Assembly: GCF_013386825.1 (NCBI RefSeq)
Contig: NZ_JACARC010000008.1
Location: forward strand, 11,099-68,880
Length of the DNA stretch: 57,782 nucleotides
DNA from: Pseudomonas sp. IPO3778
GTDB lineage: Bacteria > Pseudomonadota > Gammaproteobacteria > Pseudomonadales > Pseudomonadaceae
Direction: 5' to 3'
The translations under genes were made by a program, and so were the position numbers. Shown here piece by piece: positions 49,778 through 57,034 of the stretch. The notes under the pieces are model-generated. The model was not told the origin of the DNA. It searched no databases and saw only the letters and a list, made by a program, of their open reading frames with translations. Positions within the stretch are counted from its first letter, which is position 1. Each line of letters opens with the position of its first letter.

Positions 49778-51751
49778 CTACGCCATTCGTGAAATCGACG
49801 ATCGCTTTGGTTTTGGTTTCGCCTGGGAGGCGTGTTGTGCGGCAGCCGCGGGTATAAAGGCCATCTGTTCAGCCGGTGGCAGGTGCTCGATCGTCAGCGG
49901 GATGTGAACCCCAAAAGAGGCGGCCAAGTCCTCTGCTCGTTTGTTGAGCTTCAAGCCCATGTGCATCAGCCCGCATAGGGCCGCGTAGGCATAAACCCGG
50001 CAGTCGAGAGCTTCGTTGGCCCTGCCGTTTGGCAGCTCCCAGACGCGATAGACCTGTCCACCGGACGTTTTACGAACCGAGCGTTCCGACGTTAGCTGAG
50101 CGAAATAGTTGATGTCACGACTGACCGGGAAGTGCATGTAGCCAGGTCCGGCTTCGACCAGGTGCAATCGGGACCTGACCGAGTCCTTCGCCGCGTTGAC
50201 ACCAATAATCACCGGCCGAAACGACGACTTGTTGCGTTTGCTCGGTGTTTTTGTAGGCCAGACCGGCGAGCGTTTACCGCCCACCGCTGACTCGCCTCTG
50301 ATGGCCCAGACGCGGCGGCCTATACGAGCCTTGGAGAAGTTGTAGACTTTCTGCGTATGATGGTTGCTGCCGGAATCGTGACACACCGCCATGACTTCAA
50401 AACCACGGCCATCCGCCCGGTACCAGATCCGTTTCAAATACGCGTCAAGCCGGTTCCAGATATCAGGCGTCTCCATATCGCCCGAAATAACCTCGAAGTC
50501 GATGGACCAGCTCTCCTCGTTCATCCCCCAGCCCACTACTTCACATTCGAAGCGGTCGCCCTGAGTGTCGACGCCAACCGTAATCACGGCGACCCCGTCC
50601 GGCACCTCGGCGGACCAGACCTCGCAGCGCGCTACCAGTTTGTCTTCCTGCAGGGCTCGATCACCACGATCCTCATAGTCCTCGCCCAGCACCAGGTTGA
50701 TGAAGGTCTGACGGGCCAACGGATCGTCTTTTACCCGTAGCCATTCGGTAACCAGGTTTTCCCAGCAAGCATTCGAGAACAGGCTGTAACCCGCCCAGAT
50801 GTGAAAACCAGCGTGACCGGCGAACGGCTTGCTGGCTCGCCACTCACCCGCCGCCACCATGTCCGGTTTATCGACATCACGGATCACGCAGCCAGTCACC
50901 CGGCAGACGTAGAACACCGTTTCCGGCAAGCCGATGCCGGCTTCGTTGGTATCCCACTTGATGCCATACGGTGTGTCTGGCCCGCCCCACTCCAGATATT
51001 GCATTGCACCGCAGTGCGGGCACGGAACGTAGTAGCGACGCTGGTCGCTTTCTTCCCAACTACGATCGATTCGGCTCGAGCCTTTCACCGTAGGGGTGCT
51101 CCCAAGAACAATTTTTCGGTTCCAGAAGGTCTCGGCACGCTTGGTGCCCAGAGCAACCTGGTCACCTTCGGTACCGGCCCCGCCGACCGGGTAACCGTTG
51201 ACCTCGTCGAACAGGATGATCCGCGCTGTGATACGCCGAAAACCGCCAGGGGAGTTCGCACCAACCAATGAAAGGCTCGCGCCATTCAAGAAGGTCTTTT
51301 TCAAGATCGTCTGGTTACTGCTCTTCGCCTTCACATCGCCCGTCAGTGCTGCCAACACCGAAGTGTCGCGCAGCATCGGTGATACCTCGGTCTTGCTGTA
51401 GTCCTCGGCATCCTCGACGCGAGGCTGAACCATCAAAATTGGCGAGGGGTCCTGATGGATGAAATAGCCCACCACATGGTCGAGAATCTTGGTGTACCCG
51501 ACCCGCGCCGACTTCTTGACCGTGACGAAGGTGACCGCCGGATCGGTGATCGCATCCATGATGCCGTTCTGGTAGGCAAACGCTCTGAAGCGTCCGGTCT
51601 GCGCGCTGGTCTCTTTGGACAGCACCGCATAGCGCTCCGCCCACTGGCTGAGTGTCAGCTTGGGTGGGGGCTGAATGTTCTTGAGTCGAGCAGCACGCAG
51701 TTCACAAGCGAGGGAGTCCAAGCCACTGGCATATCGGCTAGGCTCCTCCAT
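49778..51751 (-). CDS. Terminase large subunit (lambda gpA-like)
   Basis: A 657-residue packaging ATPase and nuclease. The ATPase motor has a deviant Walker A, VKKSARVGYTKILDHVVGYF, and a Walker B in ARIILFDEVNGYPVGGAGTE. A zinc-type CPHCG motif follows (YYVPCPHCGAMQYLEWGGPD). The nuclease domain includes AVITVGVDTQGDRFECEVVG. The match to the GpA family is strong. The ATG at 51751 is used; a GTG one codon upstream is also possible. It overlaps the small terminase gene by 14 bases. Confidence 0.92.
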   Translation of the reverse strand: MEEPSRYASGLDSLACELRAARLKNIQPPPKLTLSQWAERYAVLSKETSAQTGRFRAFAYQNGIMDAITDPAVTFVTVKKSARVGYTKILDHVVGYFIHQDPSPILMVQPRVEDAEDYSKTEVSPMLRDTSVLAALTGDVKAKSSNQTILKKTFLNGASLSLVGANSPGGFRRITARIILFDEVNGYPVGGAGTEGDQVALGTKRAETFWNRKIVLGSTPTVKGSSRIDRSWEESDQRRYYVPCPHCGAMQYLEWGGPDTPYGIKWDTNEAGIGLPETVFYVCRVTGCVIRDVDKPDMVAAGEWRASKPFAGHAGFHIWAGYSLFSNACWENLVTEWLRVKDDPLARQTFINLVLGEDYEDRGDRALQEDKLVARCEVWSAEVPDGVAVITVGVDTQGDRFECEVVGWGMNEESWSIDFEVISGDMETPDIWNRLDAYLKRIWYRADGRGFEVMAVCHDSGSNHHTQKVYNFSKARIGRRVWAIRGESAVGGKRSPVWPTKTPSKRNKSSFRPVIIGVNAAKDSVRSRLHLVEAGPGYMHFPVSRDINYFAQLTSERSVRKTSGGQVYRVWELPNGRANEALDCRVYAYAALCGLMHMGLKLNKRAEDLAASFGVHIPLTIEHLPPAEQMAFIPAAAAQHASQAKPKPKRSSISRMA

Positions 51752-52277
51752 CACTGACTAATTCCTCAAGGGCTTCCGTGATCAGCTCCTGCAGAACGTC
51801 CTGCACTTCAGTCACGGTTTTAAGCCGGTGAATGCGCGGCGCCTGTTCTGCCGGAATGGCCAAGAGACGGGTACGCACTTGTGAATACTCTCTACCGACC
51901 GCGGCAGCGACATCTGCCACCAGCACCACCGCGCCGGACTTCTGGTCGTACTCAAGCTGATTGAGCAGAGCCAGGTAGTTTTCTTTTACCCGCTTCGCCT
52001 CCTCCAGCGACATGTTGGCGCCGCCAATGGAAAGGATGCGTAGCGCTGCCTGCTCATTAGTTTCCCCCGCGAGCGGATGAGGTAACGCGTTACCCCCGTT
52101 ACCCTCGGAGTTACCCTTAAGGCCCGCTGCGCGGTACTTTTTCAGGTACGAATCAGTAGCCTCAACATCGACCCCACCATCAGCCAAAACCAGCTTTCCA
52201 TCCCGTTTCCATTGGGTCACGGTCTTTTTACTAACGCCGCGCAGGCGTGCGTATTCCGCCTGGGAGACGATTGCCAT
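51738..52277 (-). CDS. Terminase small subunit (Nu1-like)
   Basis: A 179-residue protein. The N terminus has a winged helix (MAIVSQAEYARLRGVSKKTV, TQWKRDGKLVL) as in lambda Nu1, which recognises cos. The C-terminal half (LEEAKRVKENYLALLNQLEY, VGREYSQVRTRLLAIPAEQA) binds the large subunit. GAGGGTAA precedes the ATG at 52277. Five GTTACCC words occur within and just before the gene. Confidence 0.85.
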   Translation of the reverse strand: MAIVSQAEYARLRGVSKKTVTQWKRDGKLVLADGGVDVEATDSYLKKYRAAGLKGNSEGNGGNALPHPLAGETNEQAALRILSIGGANMSLEEAKRVKENYLALLNQLEYDQKSGAVVLVADVAAAVGREYSQVRTRLLAIPAEQAPRIHRLKTVTEVQDVLQELITEALEELVSDGGA

Positions 52278-52279
52278 GC

Positions 52280-52391
52280 GTTACCCTCGTTACCCAAATT
52301 TCAAAATTTTTTAGCTAGAGAAACAGCGCGGCGTGCAATGCCCTCGATGTCGAGGGTCCCAGGAGGGACCCATGCAGGGGGGGGTACCCCC
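52280..52391. other. Candidate cos region upstream of terminase
   Basis: Three adjoining palindromes are packed in 50 bases: CCCTCGA/TCGAGGG (52341-52356), GGGTCCC/GGGACCC (52354-52371) and the 12-base GGGGGTACCCCC (52380-52391). Two GTTACCC words spaced nine bases apart lie at 52280 and 52289, with three more inside the terminase gene at 52089, 52098 and 52110. In lambda, cosN and the cosB repeats lie just upstream of nu1. Assignment is by position and symmetry only. Confidence 0.45.
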
Positions 52392-52410
52392 AGCCCTCAC
52401 GTCGCGCCAG

Positions 52411-53082
52411 TCAGCGTGCGGACGCTAGGGCCTTGGCCATAGCCTCACCGAACACTGCGTTGAACCGGCGATCTACCAGAACCTTTGCTCGGCTCCGATA
52501 GTTCAACCTCTTGTTCACGGCGAGCGAGTCGCCGAAGCGGATCAGTAGTTTCAAGTGCCCAGGTAATGCAGCGACTGCTGCGCGCCCTCGTCTTGCACCT
52601 TTGCCATTCTTCGGCGGTACACGCTGCCAAACACCATTGACGATGCCCGACTTGGTTTTCACGGGACCAATGAAGATGTCCTTCCGGGCCTTCAATCGAT
52701 CTAGCACCCCACGCGGCAACTGGCCGTACTGGTCGAGCTTGATGTCCTTCGGGTTGAGAATCGCCTTACTGGTACCGGGCAATACGTGGTTGCCGCCATC
52801 CTCATACGGCTCGAGATATTTCGCGGCGATCGGCCTGACGAATACGCTCGCCTTAAGCGTGTCCTTACGAGCGCCTTGCACGCCGACCGACTTCTGAGTG
52901 AATGGCCGGGGCTTCTTGAAGGTGGAGGCGATGTTCTGGATCTCGTCAGCCTGAACCTCTTTGGCCAGGGCCGTCAGCGCCTGTGCGGTAGCAAACCCGA
53001 TCTGTTTATAAGCCAGAGCGGATAACGCCTTGGACAACTCCTTGACGTTGGCACGAACTGAAATATCTAAAGGGCTCGCCAT
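52411..53082 (-). CDS. Phage structural/morphogenesis protein, function unclear
   Basis: A 223-residue basic protein, MASPLDISVRANVKELSKAL at the start, then IGFATAQALTALAKEVQADE, FKKPRPFTQKSVGVQGARKD and LLIRFGDSLAVNKRLNYRSR. The basic, helix-rich character and FATAQALTALA stretch resemble minor tail or neck proteins of the HK97 gp10 kind, but the place, before the packaging genes, is unusual for those. I cannot assign a function. Confidence 0.6.
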   Translation of the reverse strand: MASPLDISVRANVKELSKALSALAYKQIGFATAQALTALAKEVQADEIQNIASTFKKPRPFTQKSVGVQGARKDTLKASVFVRPIAAKYLEPYEDGGNHVLPGTSKAILNPKDIKLDQYGQLPRGVLDRLKARKDIFIGPVKTKSGIVNGVWQRVPPKNGKGARRGRAAVAALPGHLKLLIRFGDSLAVNKRLNYRSRAKVLVDRRFNAVFGEAMAKALASAR

Positions 53083-53087
53083 CAGGA

Positions 53088-53315
53088 CTACTCCGTTGCA
53101 GCAGGCGTTGCGCGCAGCGTCTCAAAAGCTAACTTGACCGCCTCGGCGCACGCTGTTGCTTCCGAGGTCAAGTGAGCGACCTGGCATGCAGCCAAACGCG
53201 ACTCAAGAACTGCGGATAGTGTGGACTCCACAACGTCTGGCACCGCTATGAGTGATTCCCCGATCAGCCCACACGGTAGGCTGTTGGTTGGATCGGCTGA
53301 TTCAGGCTTAGCCAT
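53088..53315 (-). CDS. Small phage hypothetical protein (75 aa)
   Basis: MAKPESADPTNSLPCGLIGE at the start with a mostly helical remainder (VVESTLSAVLESRLAACQVA, ATACAEAVKLAFETLRATPA). The gene lies between two other small phage genes on the same strand. No family recognised. Confidence 0.55.
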   Translation of the reverse strand: MAKPESADPTNSLPCGLIGESLIAVPDVVESTLSAVLESRLAACQVAHLTSEATACAEAVKLAFETLRATPAATE

Positions 53316-53389
53316 GTTGTCATGACTCCGTCAAAGGTCTTCTTTGGAATGGCGCCGGCACTGGGCCTGGCGCCCTAGGGTGAAATCTT

Positions 53390-53560
53390 TCAGATGGTCT
53401 TGCGAGCCAGGGCGACAGCTTCATCCCACAGGGTCGGGAGCTCGTAGCCAACGGCACTGAGGATCTTTTCCAACTTGTCGACGATGTCTGGGGCTGGAGC
53501 ATCTGGGGCAGCCGGTGCGGCTTGGTCCGCGTCATCAACCAAGAGGGTTTCATCAGGCAT
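53390..53560 (-). CDS. Small acidic phage protein (56 aa)
   Basis: AAGGGGAA precedes an ATG encoding MPDETLLVDDADQAAPAAPD, then an Ala/Pro linker and the helix VDKLEKILSAVGYELPTLWD followed by EAVALARKTI. Its C-terminal helix resembles that of the next gene upstream (53571-53846), so the two are probably paralogues. Function unknown. Confidence 0.65.
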   Translation of the reverse strand: MPDETLLVDDADQAAPAAPDAPAPDIVDKLEKILSAVGYELPTLWDEAVALARKTI

Positions 53561-53570
53561 GTCGTTCCCC

Positions 53571-53846
53571 TTAGATCTTCTTGGCCAGTGCGATGAGGTG
53601 ATCCCACTCGGCCTCGATGTTGTGGCCCAGGGTCAGCAGCAGAGCCTTGAGGGTGTCGGTATTTACTGCCGGCTCGACAGGAGCTGCGGCAACAAGCGCG
53701 GCAGCAGATGCCGGTGAAGGTGTAGCAGCAGGTGCTGGTGCGGCAGCAGCAGATGCAGCAGTGGTTTCGTCAGTCATGGTTGGAACCTCAGTGAATAGCT
53801 TCGCAAGCCATGCGAAGGATGATTTCAGGAATTTAGGGATTTTCAT
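53571..53846 (-). CDS. Small phage protein with Ala/Pro linker (91 aa)
   Basis: A basic hydrophobic N terminus (MKIPKFLKSSFAWLAKLFTE), a low-complexity Ala/Pro/Thr linker and a helical C terminus (TLKALLLTLGHNIEAEWDHL, IALAKKI). The last part parallels the smaller protein encoded just downstream. GGGAGG before the ATG at 53846 supports the start. The N-terminal helix may bind membrane, and the gene overlaps the membrane protein gene before it by 14 bases. Possibly linked to lysis. Confidence 0.6.
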   Translation of the reverse strand: MKIPKFLKSSFAWLAKLFTEVPTMTDETTAASAAAAPAPAATPSPASAAALVAAAPVEPAVNTDTLKALLLTLGHNIEAEWDHLIALAKKI

Positions 53847-54057
53847 GGTTGCCTCCCTCAGGGGGCGCTTCGGACAACACTCGGACGACAGCAACACCGA
53901 TGCCTAGCACCATGTTGATGACTGCGTAGATCAATGGGTTGACGGTACCCTGGAAGACGGTCCAGCCGATTGCGCAGGCGTTAAGCACCGCGCAGGCAAG
54001 AGCGAGGCGAACTGACCAGAGCCTGTGCCATCCGCTTGCGCCATCTATAAGTTTCAT
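53833..54057 (-). CDS. Small two-helix membrane protein, holin-like
   Basis: A 74-residue protein with two hydrophobic stretches (LALACAVLNACAIGWTVFQG and LIYAVINMVLGIGVAVVRVL) separated by a short turn. Charged ends and size fit a class II holin or a holin-associated protein. AAGGCGG lies before the ATG at 54057. It overlaps the next holin-like gene by four bases (ATGA). Confidence 0.7.
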   Translation of the reverse strand: MKLIDGASGWHRLWSVRLALACAVLNACAIGWTVFQGTVNPLIYAVINMVLGIGVAVVRVLSEAPPEGGNHENP

Positions 54058-54377
54058 AGCTCGTCCGCCTTGCGCTCAGACCAACGCTTGCCAAGCAGGC
54101 GAACCTGGTCAACGCCAAGAATGCCGACGAACCCAGCAGCGAAGAATGACCAGCCAATGCTGAACCCGAACTCCTTTACCGTCAGACCTACGACCATCAC
54201 CATCAGCGCGCCAAGAGTCGCCTCGATTAACTTGCGGACGGTGTTTGTTTCCTTCCCTTCGTACTGCACACGAAGAAAGATCAGCAGGAAGGTCAGCGCC
54301 ATAGCCAGGCCGTTATCGCTCAGCGCAGCAAGGACGATCGCCCAGAAGGAAGGGTCTTTTTCGGGCATGATTTTCAA
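54054..54377 (-). CDS. Holin-like membrane protein (LydA/holin-3 type)
   Basis: A 107-residue protein with three hydrophobic segments (FWAIVLAALSDNGLAMALTF, LLIFLRV; ATLGALMVMVVGLTVKEFGF; IGWSFFAAGFVGILGVDQV). This resembles the LydA-type phage holins (class I). The start is probably TTG at 54377, since GGAGGA lies eight bases before it; ATG at 54368 is too far from that site. It is encoded far from the endolysin in this phage, at the front of the packaging module. Confidence 0.72.
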   Translation of the reverse strand: MKIMPEKDPSFWAIVLAALSDNGLAMALTFLLIFLRVQYEGKETNTVRKLIEATLGALMVMVVGLTVKEFGFSIGWSFFAAGFVGILGVDQVRLLGKRWSERKADEL

Positions 54378-54406
54378 TCCGAAGTCCTCCCTTCAGGGAG
54401 TAGGAA

Positions 54407-54431
54407 ATAAAAAAGGCCGGTGTGAGCGGCC
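54407..54431 (-). terminator. Terminator upstream of the holin genes
   Basis: On the minus strand GGCCG, a seven-base loop and CGGCC are followed by TTTTTTATTTCC. It lies 30 bases before the holin start and would end read-through from upstream genes. Confidence 0.75.
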
Positions 54432-54513
54432 AAGTGCTGGGGAGTAGCGTTCAATTGAATCAGCCCCAGCAGCACTCCTAGCAAGAGCGATAGGTGTGGT
54501 GGAACCGAAAACG

Positions 54514-54540
54514 AAAAAGCCCCGCACAGTGGCGAGGCTT
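54514..54540 (-). terminator. Terminator in repeated cassette, copy 1
   Basis: On the minus strand AAGCCTCGC and GCGGGGCTT flank ACTGT-type loop bases and are followed by TTTCGTTTTC. The sequence with its flanks (GGTGTGGTGG on the far side) recurs at 55050-55077 and 55747-55773. Confidence 0.7.
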
Positions 54541-54581
54541 GGAATGGGTACAGATGGCCGGTGCATTCATCTGCATAAAGC

Positions 54582-54604
54582 AAAAAAACCGGCACCAGGG
54601 CCGG
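54582..54604 (-). terminator. Terminator after the gene at 54617
   Basis: On the minus strand CCGGC, a six-base loop and GCCGG are followed by TTTTTTTG, 13 bases after the stop of the upstream gene. Confidence 0.8.
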
Positions 54605-54616
54605 ATTTCGAAGGCG

Positions 54617-54955
54617 TTACGCTCTAGGCGTGACGTTGCGACTTGCGGAGGCGGTATCAGATCCGCCAGCCAAGTCGTCAACGGGCCAAGCGGGCATCTT
54701 TTTACCGATTTCGGCGGCGCCTTCGACTATGGCTCGACGTTGCTTCTCGAATACATCGGGATCGTCCCAAGATATTCCGCGCTGAACAAGCGTCAGGTTC
54801 ATCTTCAGCTCAACGGCAAGGTGCAGAGCATCATCGTTGTCGTGCAGTGGGTCCCAAACATTTGAGGTATATCCGTTTCGCCGGATGAAAGAGGAGCCAT
54901 CGAACTTGACGCCGGCGGCTTTAGCCGCAAGTTCCAGCAATTCACGATCAGTCAT
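54617..54955 (-). CDS. Phage hypothetical protein (112 aa)
   Basis: MTDRELLELAAKAAGVKFDG at the start, then NVWDPLHDNDDALHLAVELK and MNLTLVQRGISWDDPDVFEK. This DALxLAV layout is common in small Pseudomonas prophage proteins of unknown role. The ATG at 54955 is used because MTDREL is the family N terminus; five residues of upstream frame are dropped. Its own terminator follows. Confidence 0.65.
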   Translation of the reverse strand: MTDRELLELAAKAAGVKFDGSSFIRRNGYTSNVWDPLHDNDDALHLAVELKMNLTLVQRGISWDDPDVFEKQRRAIVEGAAEIGKKMPAWPVDDLAGGSDTASASRNVTPRA

Positions 54956-55049
54956 AACCTGCAACCTCATCGTCTTGTTTTTACCCCATGCTACGCCACC
55001 TAATTCGTTAAGTCACCGGCTCGCTAGCGCTGTGGTGGAGCTGAAAACG

Positions 55050-55077
55050 AAAAAAGCCCCGCACAGTGGCGAGGCTT
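55050..55077 (-). terminator. Terminator in repeated cassette, copy 2
   Basis: Same stem as 54514-54540 (AAGCCTCGC/GCGGGGCTT on the minus strand) followed by TTTTTTCG. Flanks TGTGGTGGAGCTGAAAACGA match the other copies. Confidence 0.7.
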
Positions 55078-55184
55078 TGAAATGGGCGTCGGCGTGCAGC
55101 GCTACCTGTACTTTGGCGTCGGTGGGAGCCATCCCGCAGGGTTGCATCCGATTCCCTGCATAAGCCCGCTTGGGCTGCACCAAC

Positions 55185-55208
55185 AAAAAACCCGACGCAG
55201 TGGTCGGG
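55185..55208 (-). terminator. Minus-strand terminator
   Basis: CCCGAC and GTCGGG form a six-base-pair stem with a six-base loop, followed on the minus strand by TTTTTTG. Confidence 0.7.
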
Positions 55209-55367
55209 CTAGTCTGCGCGCCCTCGGCACACTGGGGTTAGAAGTTGGTAAGAGGGCTTGCAGAATCGTTGTTTACCATACCCGCTCAACCCACTACAAC
55301 ACGAATGTCACGCCACAGAGCAGTGTGACTTGTTGTTCCGAGATGGATCAAACGCCCGACAAATCAG

Positions 55368-55436
55368 GCAGGAGCTTTCCCTAGAAACAACAGGAATTTT
55401 CCCCGCAAAGAACGGAAATCTCCTGCATCTTTTTTT
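55368..55436 (+). ncRNA. Possible hairpin RNA or csrA leader terminator
   Basis: GCAGGAG (55368-55374) pairs with CTCCTGC (55420-55426). Inside, ATTTTCC and GGAAAT make a second stem, and a TTTTTTT run follows at 55430. Four GGA words occur in 70 bases (AGGAGC, AGGAAT, CGGAAA and CGGAAC nearby), the core recognised by CsrA/Rsm proteins. It ends 58 bases before the csrA-like start. It may be a small RNA or an attenuator in that gene's leader. No promoter was identified. Confidence 0.3.
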
Positions 55437-55493
55437 GCGGAACTTATGCGATTAATCCCTTGAGTATGAGCCAAAAATCAAAAGGGATATCCA

Positions 55494-55691
55494 TTGCTAA
55501 TTATCTCCCGTCGTCCACGCGAACGCCTGCGCATAGGCGATGAAATTGAAATCAAAGTGACCAAAGTCCAGGGCAACTCTGTGTTTCTAGGTATAACTGC
55601 TCCCAAACACATTTCGATCGCACGATCTGAGCTGAACAAGAAGTCCGCAGATGACAGCCCGATAGACTCCGTGGCGCATGACTTGGTTTAA
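55494..55691 (+). CDS. CsrA/RsmA-like RNA-binding regulator, phage-encoded
   Basis: A 65-residue protein, MLIISRRPRERLRIGDEIEI then VTKVQGNSVFLGITAPKHIS and IARSELNKKSADDSP. CsrA dimers bind GGA-containing hairpins in mRNA leaders. The RNA-contact residues R6 and R7 and the critical R44 are in place. The start is TTG, with AAGGGA eight bases before it. It is one of few plus-strand genes in the prophage, so it may be expressed in the lysogen independently of late genes. The C terminus differs from chromosomal RsmA. Confidence 0.85.
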   Translation: MLIISRRPRERLRIGDEIEIKVTKVQGNSVFLGITAPKHISIARSELNKKSADDSPIDSVAHDLV

Positions 55692-55746
55692 GTCAGCTCC
55701 AACAAAACTCCCAGCCAAAGCAATGGGTGTGGTGGCGCCGAAAACG

Positions 55747-55773
55747 AAAAAGCCCCGCACACCGGCAAGGCTT
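55747..55773 (-). terminator. Terminator in repeated cassette, copy 3
   Basis: AAGCCTTGCCGG... on the minus strand pairs with GCGGGGCTT less perfectly than in the other copies, followed by TTTCGTTTTC. Left flank GGGTGTGGTGG and right flank GCATAAAGCAAAA match copy 1. Confidence 0.6.
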
Positions 55774-55805
55774 TGAATGAGTGCAGATCCGCATAAAGCA
55801 AAATC

Positions 55806-55833
55806 CAAAAAGCCCAGCGCGATGACTGGGCTT
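55806..55833 (-). terminator. Minus-strand terminator after the gene at 55900
   Basis: AAGCCCAG and CTGGGCTT form a perfect eight-base-pair stem with an eight-base loop, followed on the minus strand by TTTTGGATTTTG. Confidence 0.85.
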
Positions 55834-55899
55834 AGTGATAGTTGCCGTAGGCAAAACTGTAACGATGGGAAGAATCATGCCTCAGCCGCACATTTGTCG

Positions 55900-56493
55900 T
55901 CAAGCAGCTATTTTCATTTCTTTTATCGCCAAAGAGACAGGCCCAAGAGCAAATTTATCCAGGTCGTTACAAGCGTTGAAGCAGGTCTGGACGAACTCCT
56001 GCCACTCCCTGTCCCAGTTCCTCGAATCCAGTTCGACATCAAGGATATGTAGCAGCCAGCCGCGAAAAGACTCAGGGGTTGGGCACGGGTCGATTCCTTC
56101 GCTCTGCCCTCCCTGATGCATGCGGTGGTACCGGAACAAAACTCCTACAGCGACCAGGCGAGCCTTCTCGAACTTCTTGGCGTACATCTGTGGCCCCATG
56201 GCATATGCGGCCCTGAACAGCGCCTCTTGCGCGTCATCCTTGTCGTCGTCGGTGGCGATTGGGCTGTACATGTAATTGCCGAAAGCCCTCAGATGAGCAG
56301 GAAGCGTGTCGATGGCTGACTGGATACGGGCCGACAGCGACTGATGCATCGCGTGCCGGCTGTTCACAGATTTCTCTGTCTTCTGCACCGAGCATCCGAG
56401 CATTCCGAGTTGCTCAATGTGAGCGCCTTGGGTATCCCATGGGGTGTAGAAGCAGTCATGCCAGGCCCGCCGTGCACTCTTGAGCTTCATCAT
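55900..56493 (-). CDS. Phage protein, possible late regulator
   Basis: A 197-residue protein, MMKLKSARRAWHDCFYTPWD at the start, with LPAHLRAFGNYMYSPIATDD in the middle and WDREWQEFVQTCFNACNDLD near the end. It has no membrane segment. It is followed by a strong terminator and then, further on, by the late genes, the usual place of Q-type antiterminators. That function is a guess from position; the sequence itself gives no decisive motif. Confidence 0.5.
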   Translation of the reverse strand: MMKLKSARRAWHDCFYTPWDTQGAHIEQLGMLGCSVQKTEKSVNSRHAMHQSLSARIQSAIDTLPAHLRAFGNYMYSPIATDDDKDDAQEALFRAAYAMGPQMYAKKFEKARLVAVGVLFRYHRMHQGGQSEGIDPCPTPESFRGWLLHILDVELDSRNWDREWQEFVQTCFNACNDLDKFALGPVSLAIKEMKIAA

Positions 56494-56496
56494 TCA

Positions 56497-56832
56497 CTAA
56501 TCCCCCGTGTAATTGGTGGCACCAGGGCCACGGCGGTTGTTCCCGTTGTATTGGGCGGCCGGGCCGAGCATCGGCACATGGCGCTTCAATTGTTCGATCT
56601 GCTGGTCAGCAGCCTGGAGACGGATGCTCAGTTGCGTCACCAGCACCTCAAGCGGCAGCGCCTCACCGGATTCGGCGGTGACCCAGCCCGAGGCATTGCA
56701 CTGCACGCAGGCCAGTTCGTGGAATACGCCACTGATCACCGCCCGACCACGGCATGCCGGGCACTTGGCCAGGTCCAGTTGGGCAGCGCGGAATGCTGGG
56801 CCGTGGGACTTCTTAATGGTCACTCGATCCAT
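56497..56832 (-). CDS. Small zinc-ribbon phage protein
   Basis: A 111-residue protein with two CxxC pairs, CPACRGRAVISGVFHELACV then QCNASG, a DnaJ-like zinc ribbon. A coiled stretch (LVTQLSIRLQAADQQIEQLK) and an Asn/Gly-rich tail follow. The ATG at 56832 (MDRVTIKKS) follows GGGGGAA. It ends three bases before the next gene. It may bind nucleic acid. Confidence 0.65.
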   Translation of the reverse strand: MDRVTIKKSHGPAFRAAQLDLAKCPACRGRAVISGVFHELACVQCNASGWVTAESGEALPLEVLVTQLSIRLQAADQQIEQLKRHVPMLGPAAQYNGNNRRGPGATNYTGD

Positions 56833-57032
56833 TCGCCATTCCCCCAAGTCAATGGATTGAACCAGCGCCAAGTCGGCACCCAGACCACCACCGTATCTCT
56901 CCAGCCCTGGCGCGATCCGCAATGACCGCAGAGTTTCAGGTCTTCAAACGAGTTGTAGAACTTGGCGGCGTAGCGGTCGATGCAGCAGATCGAACCGCAG
57001 GATTTGCAGGCAAGAGCGTGATGAAATGCCAT
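56820..57032 (-). CDS. Small zinc-ribbon phage protein 2
   Basis: A 70-residue protein: MAFHHALACKSCGSICCIDR at the start, LKLCGHCGSRQGW later. The CxxC pairs around residues 9-12 and 35-38 suggest one zinc ion. The C terminus is Trp-rich (VWVPTWRWFNPLTWGNGEW). GAGG lies before the ATG. Its end overlaps the next gene by 13 bases. No known function. Confidence 0.6.
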   Translation of the reverse strand: MAFHHALACKSCGSICCIDRYAAKFYNSFEDLKLCGHCGSRQGWRDTVVVWVPTWRWFNPLTWGNGEWIE

Positions 57033-57034
57033 TT

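Larger units (their letters stand above)
54978..55490. other. Non-coding stretch with terminators and a GGA-rich leader
   Basis: No gene is seen on either strand. It holds repeated-cassette copy 2 (55050-55077), another minus-strand terminator (55185-55208, CCCGAC/GTCGGG then TTTTTTG), and a plus-strand hairpin with T-run at 55391-55436 just before the csrA-like gene. Confidence 0.5.

Noticed and set aside
53320..53607. 95-codon frame ending at 53320
   Set aside because: It is out of frame with the 56-residue gene at 53390-53560, which has the ribosome site and a protein-like helix; the longer frame is Ser/Pro/Arg-rich.
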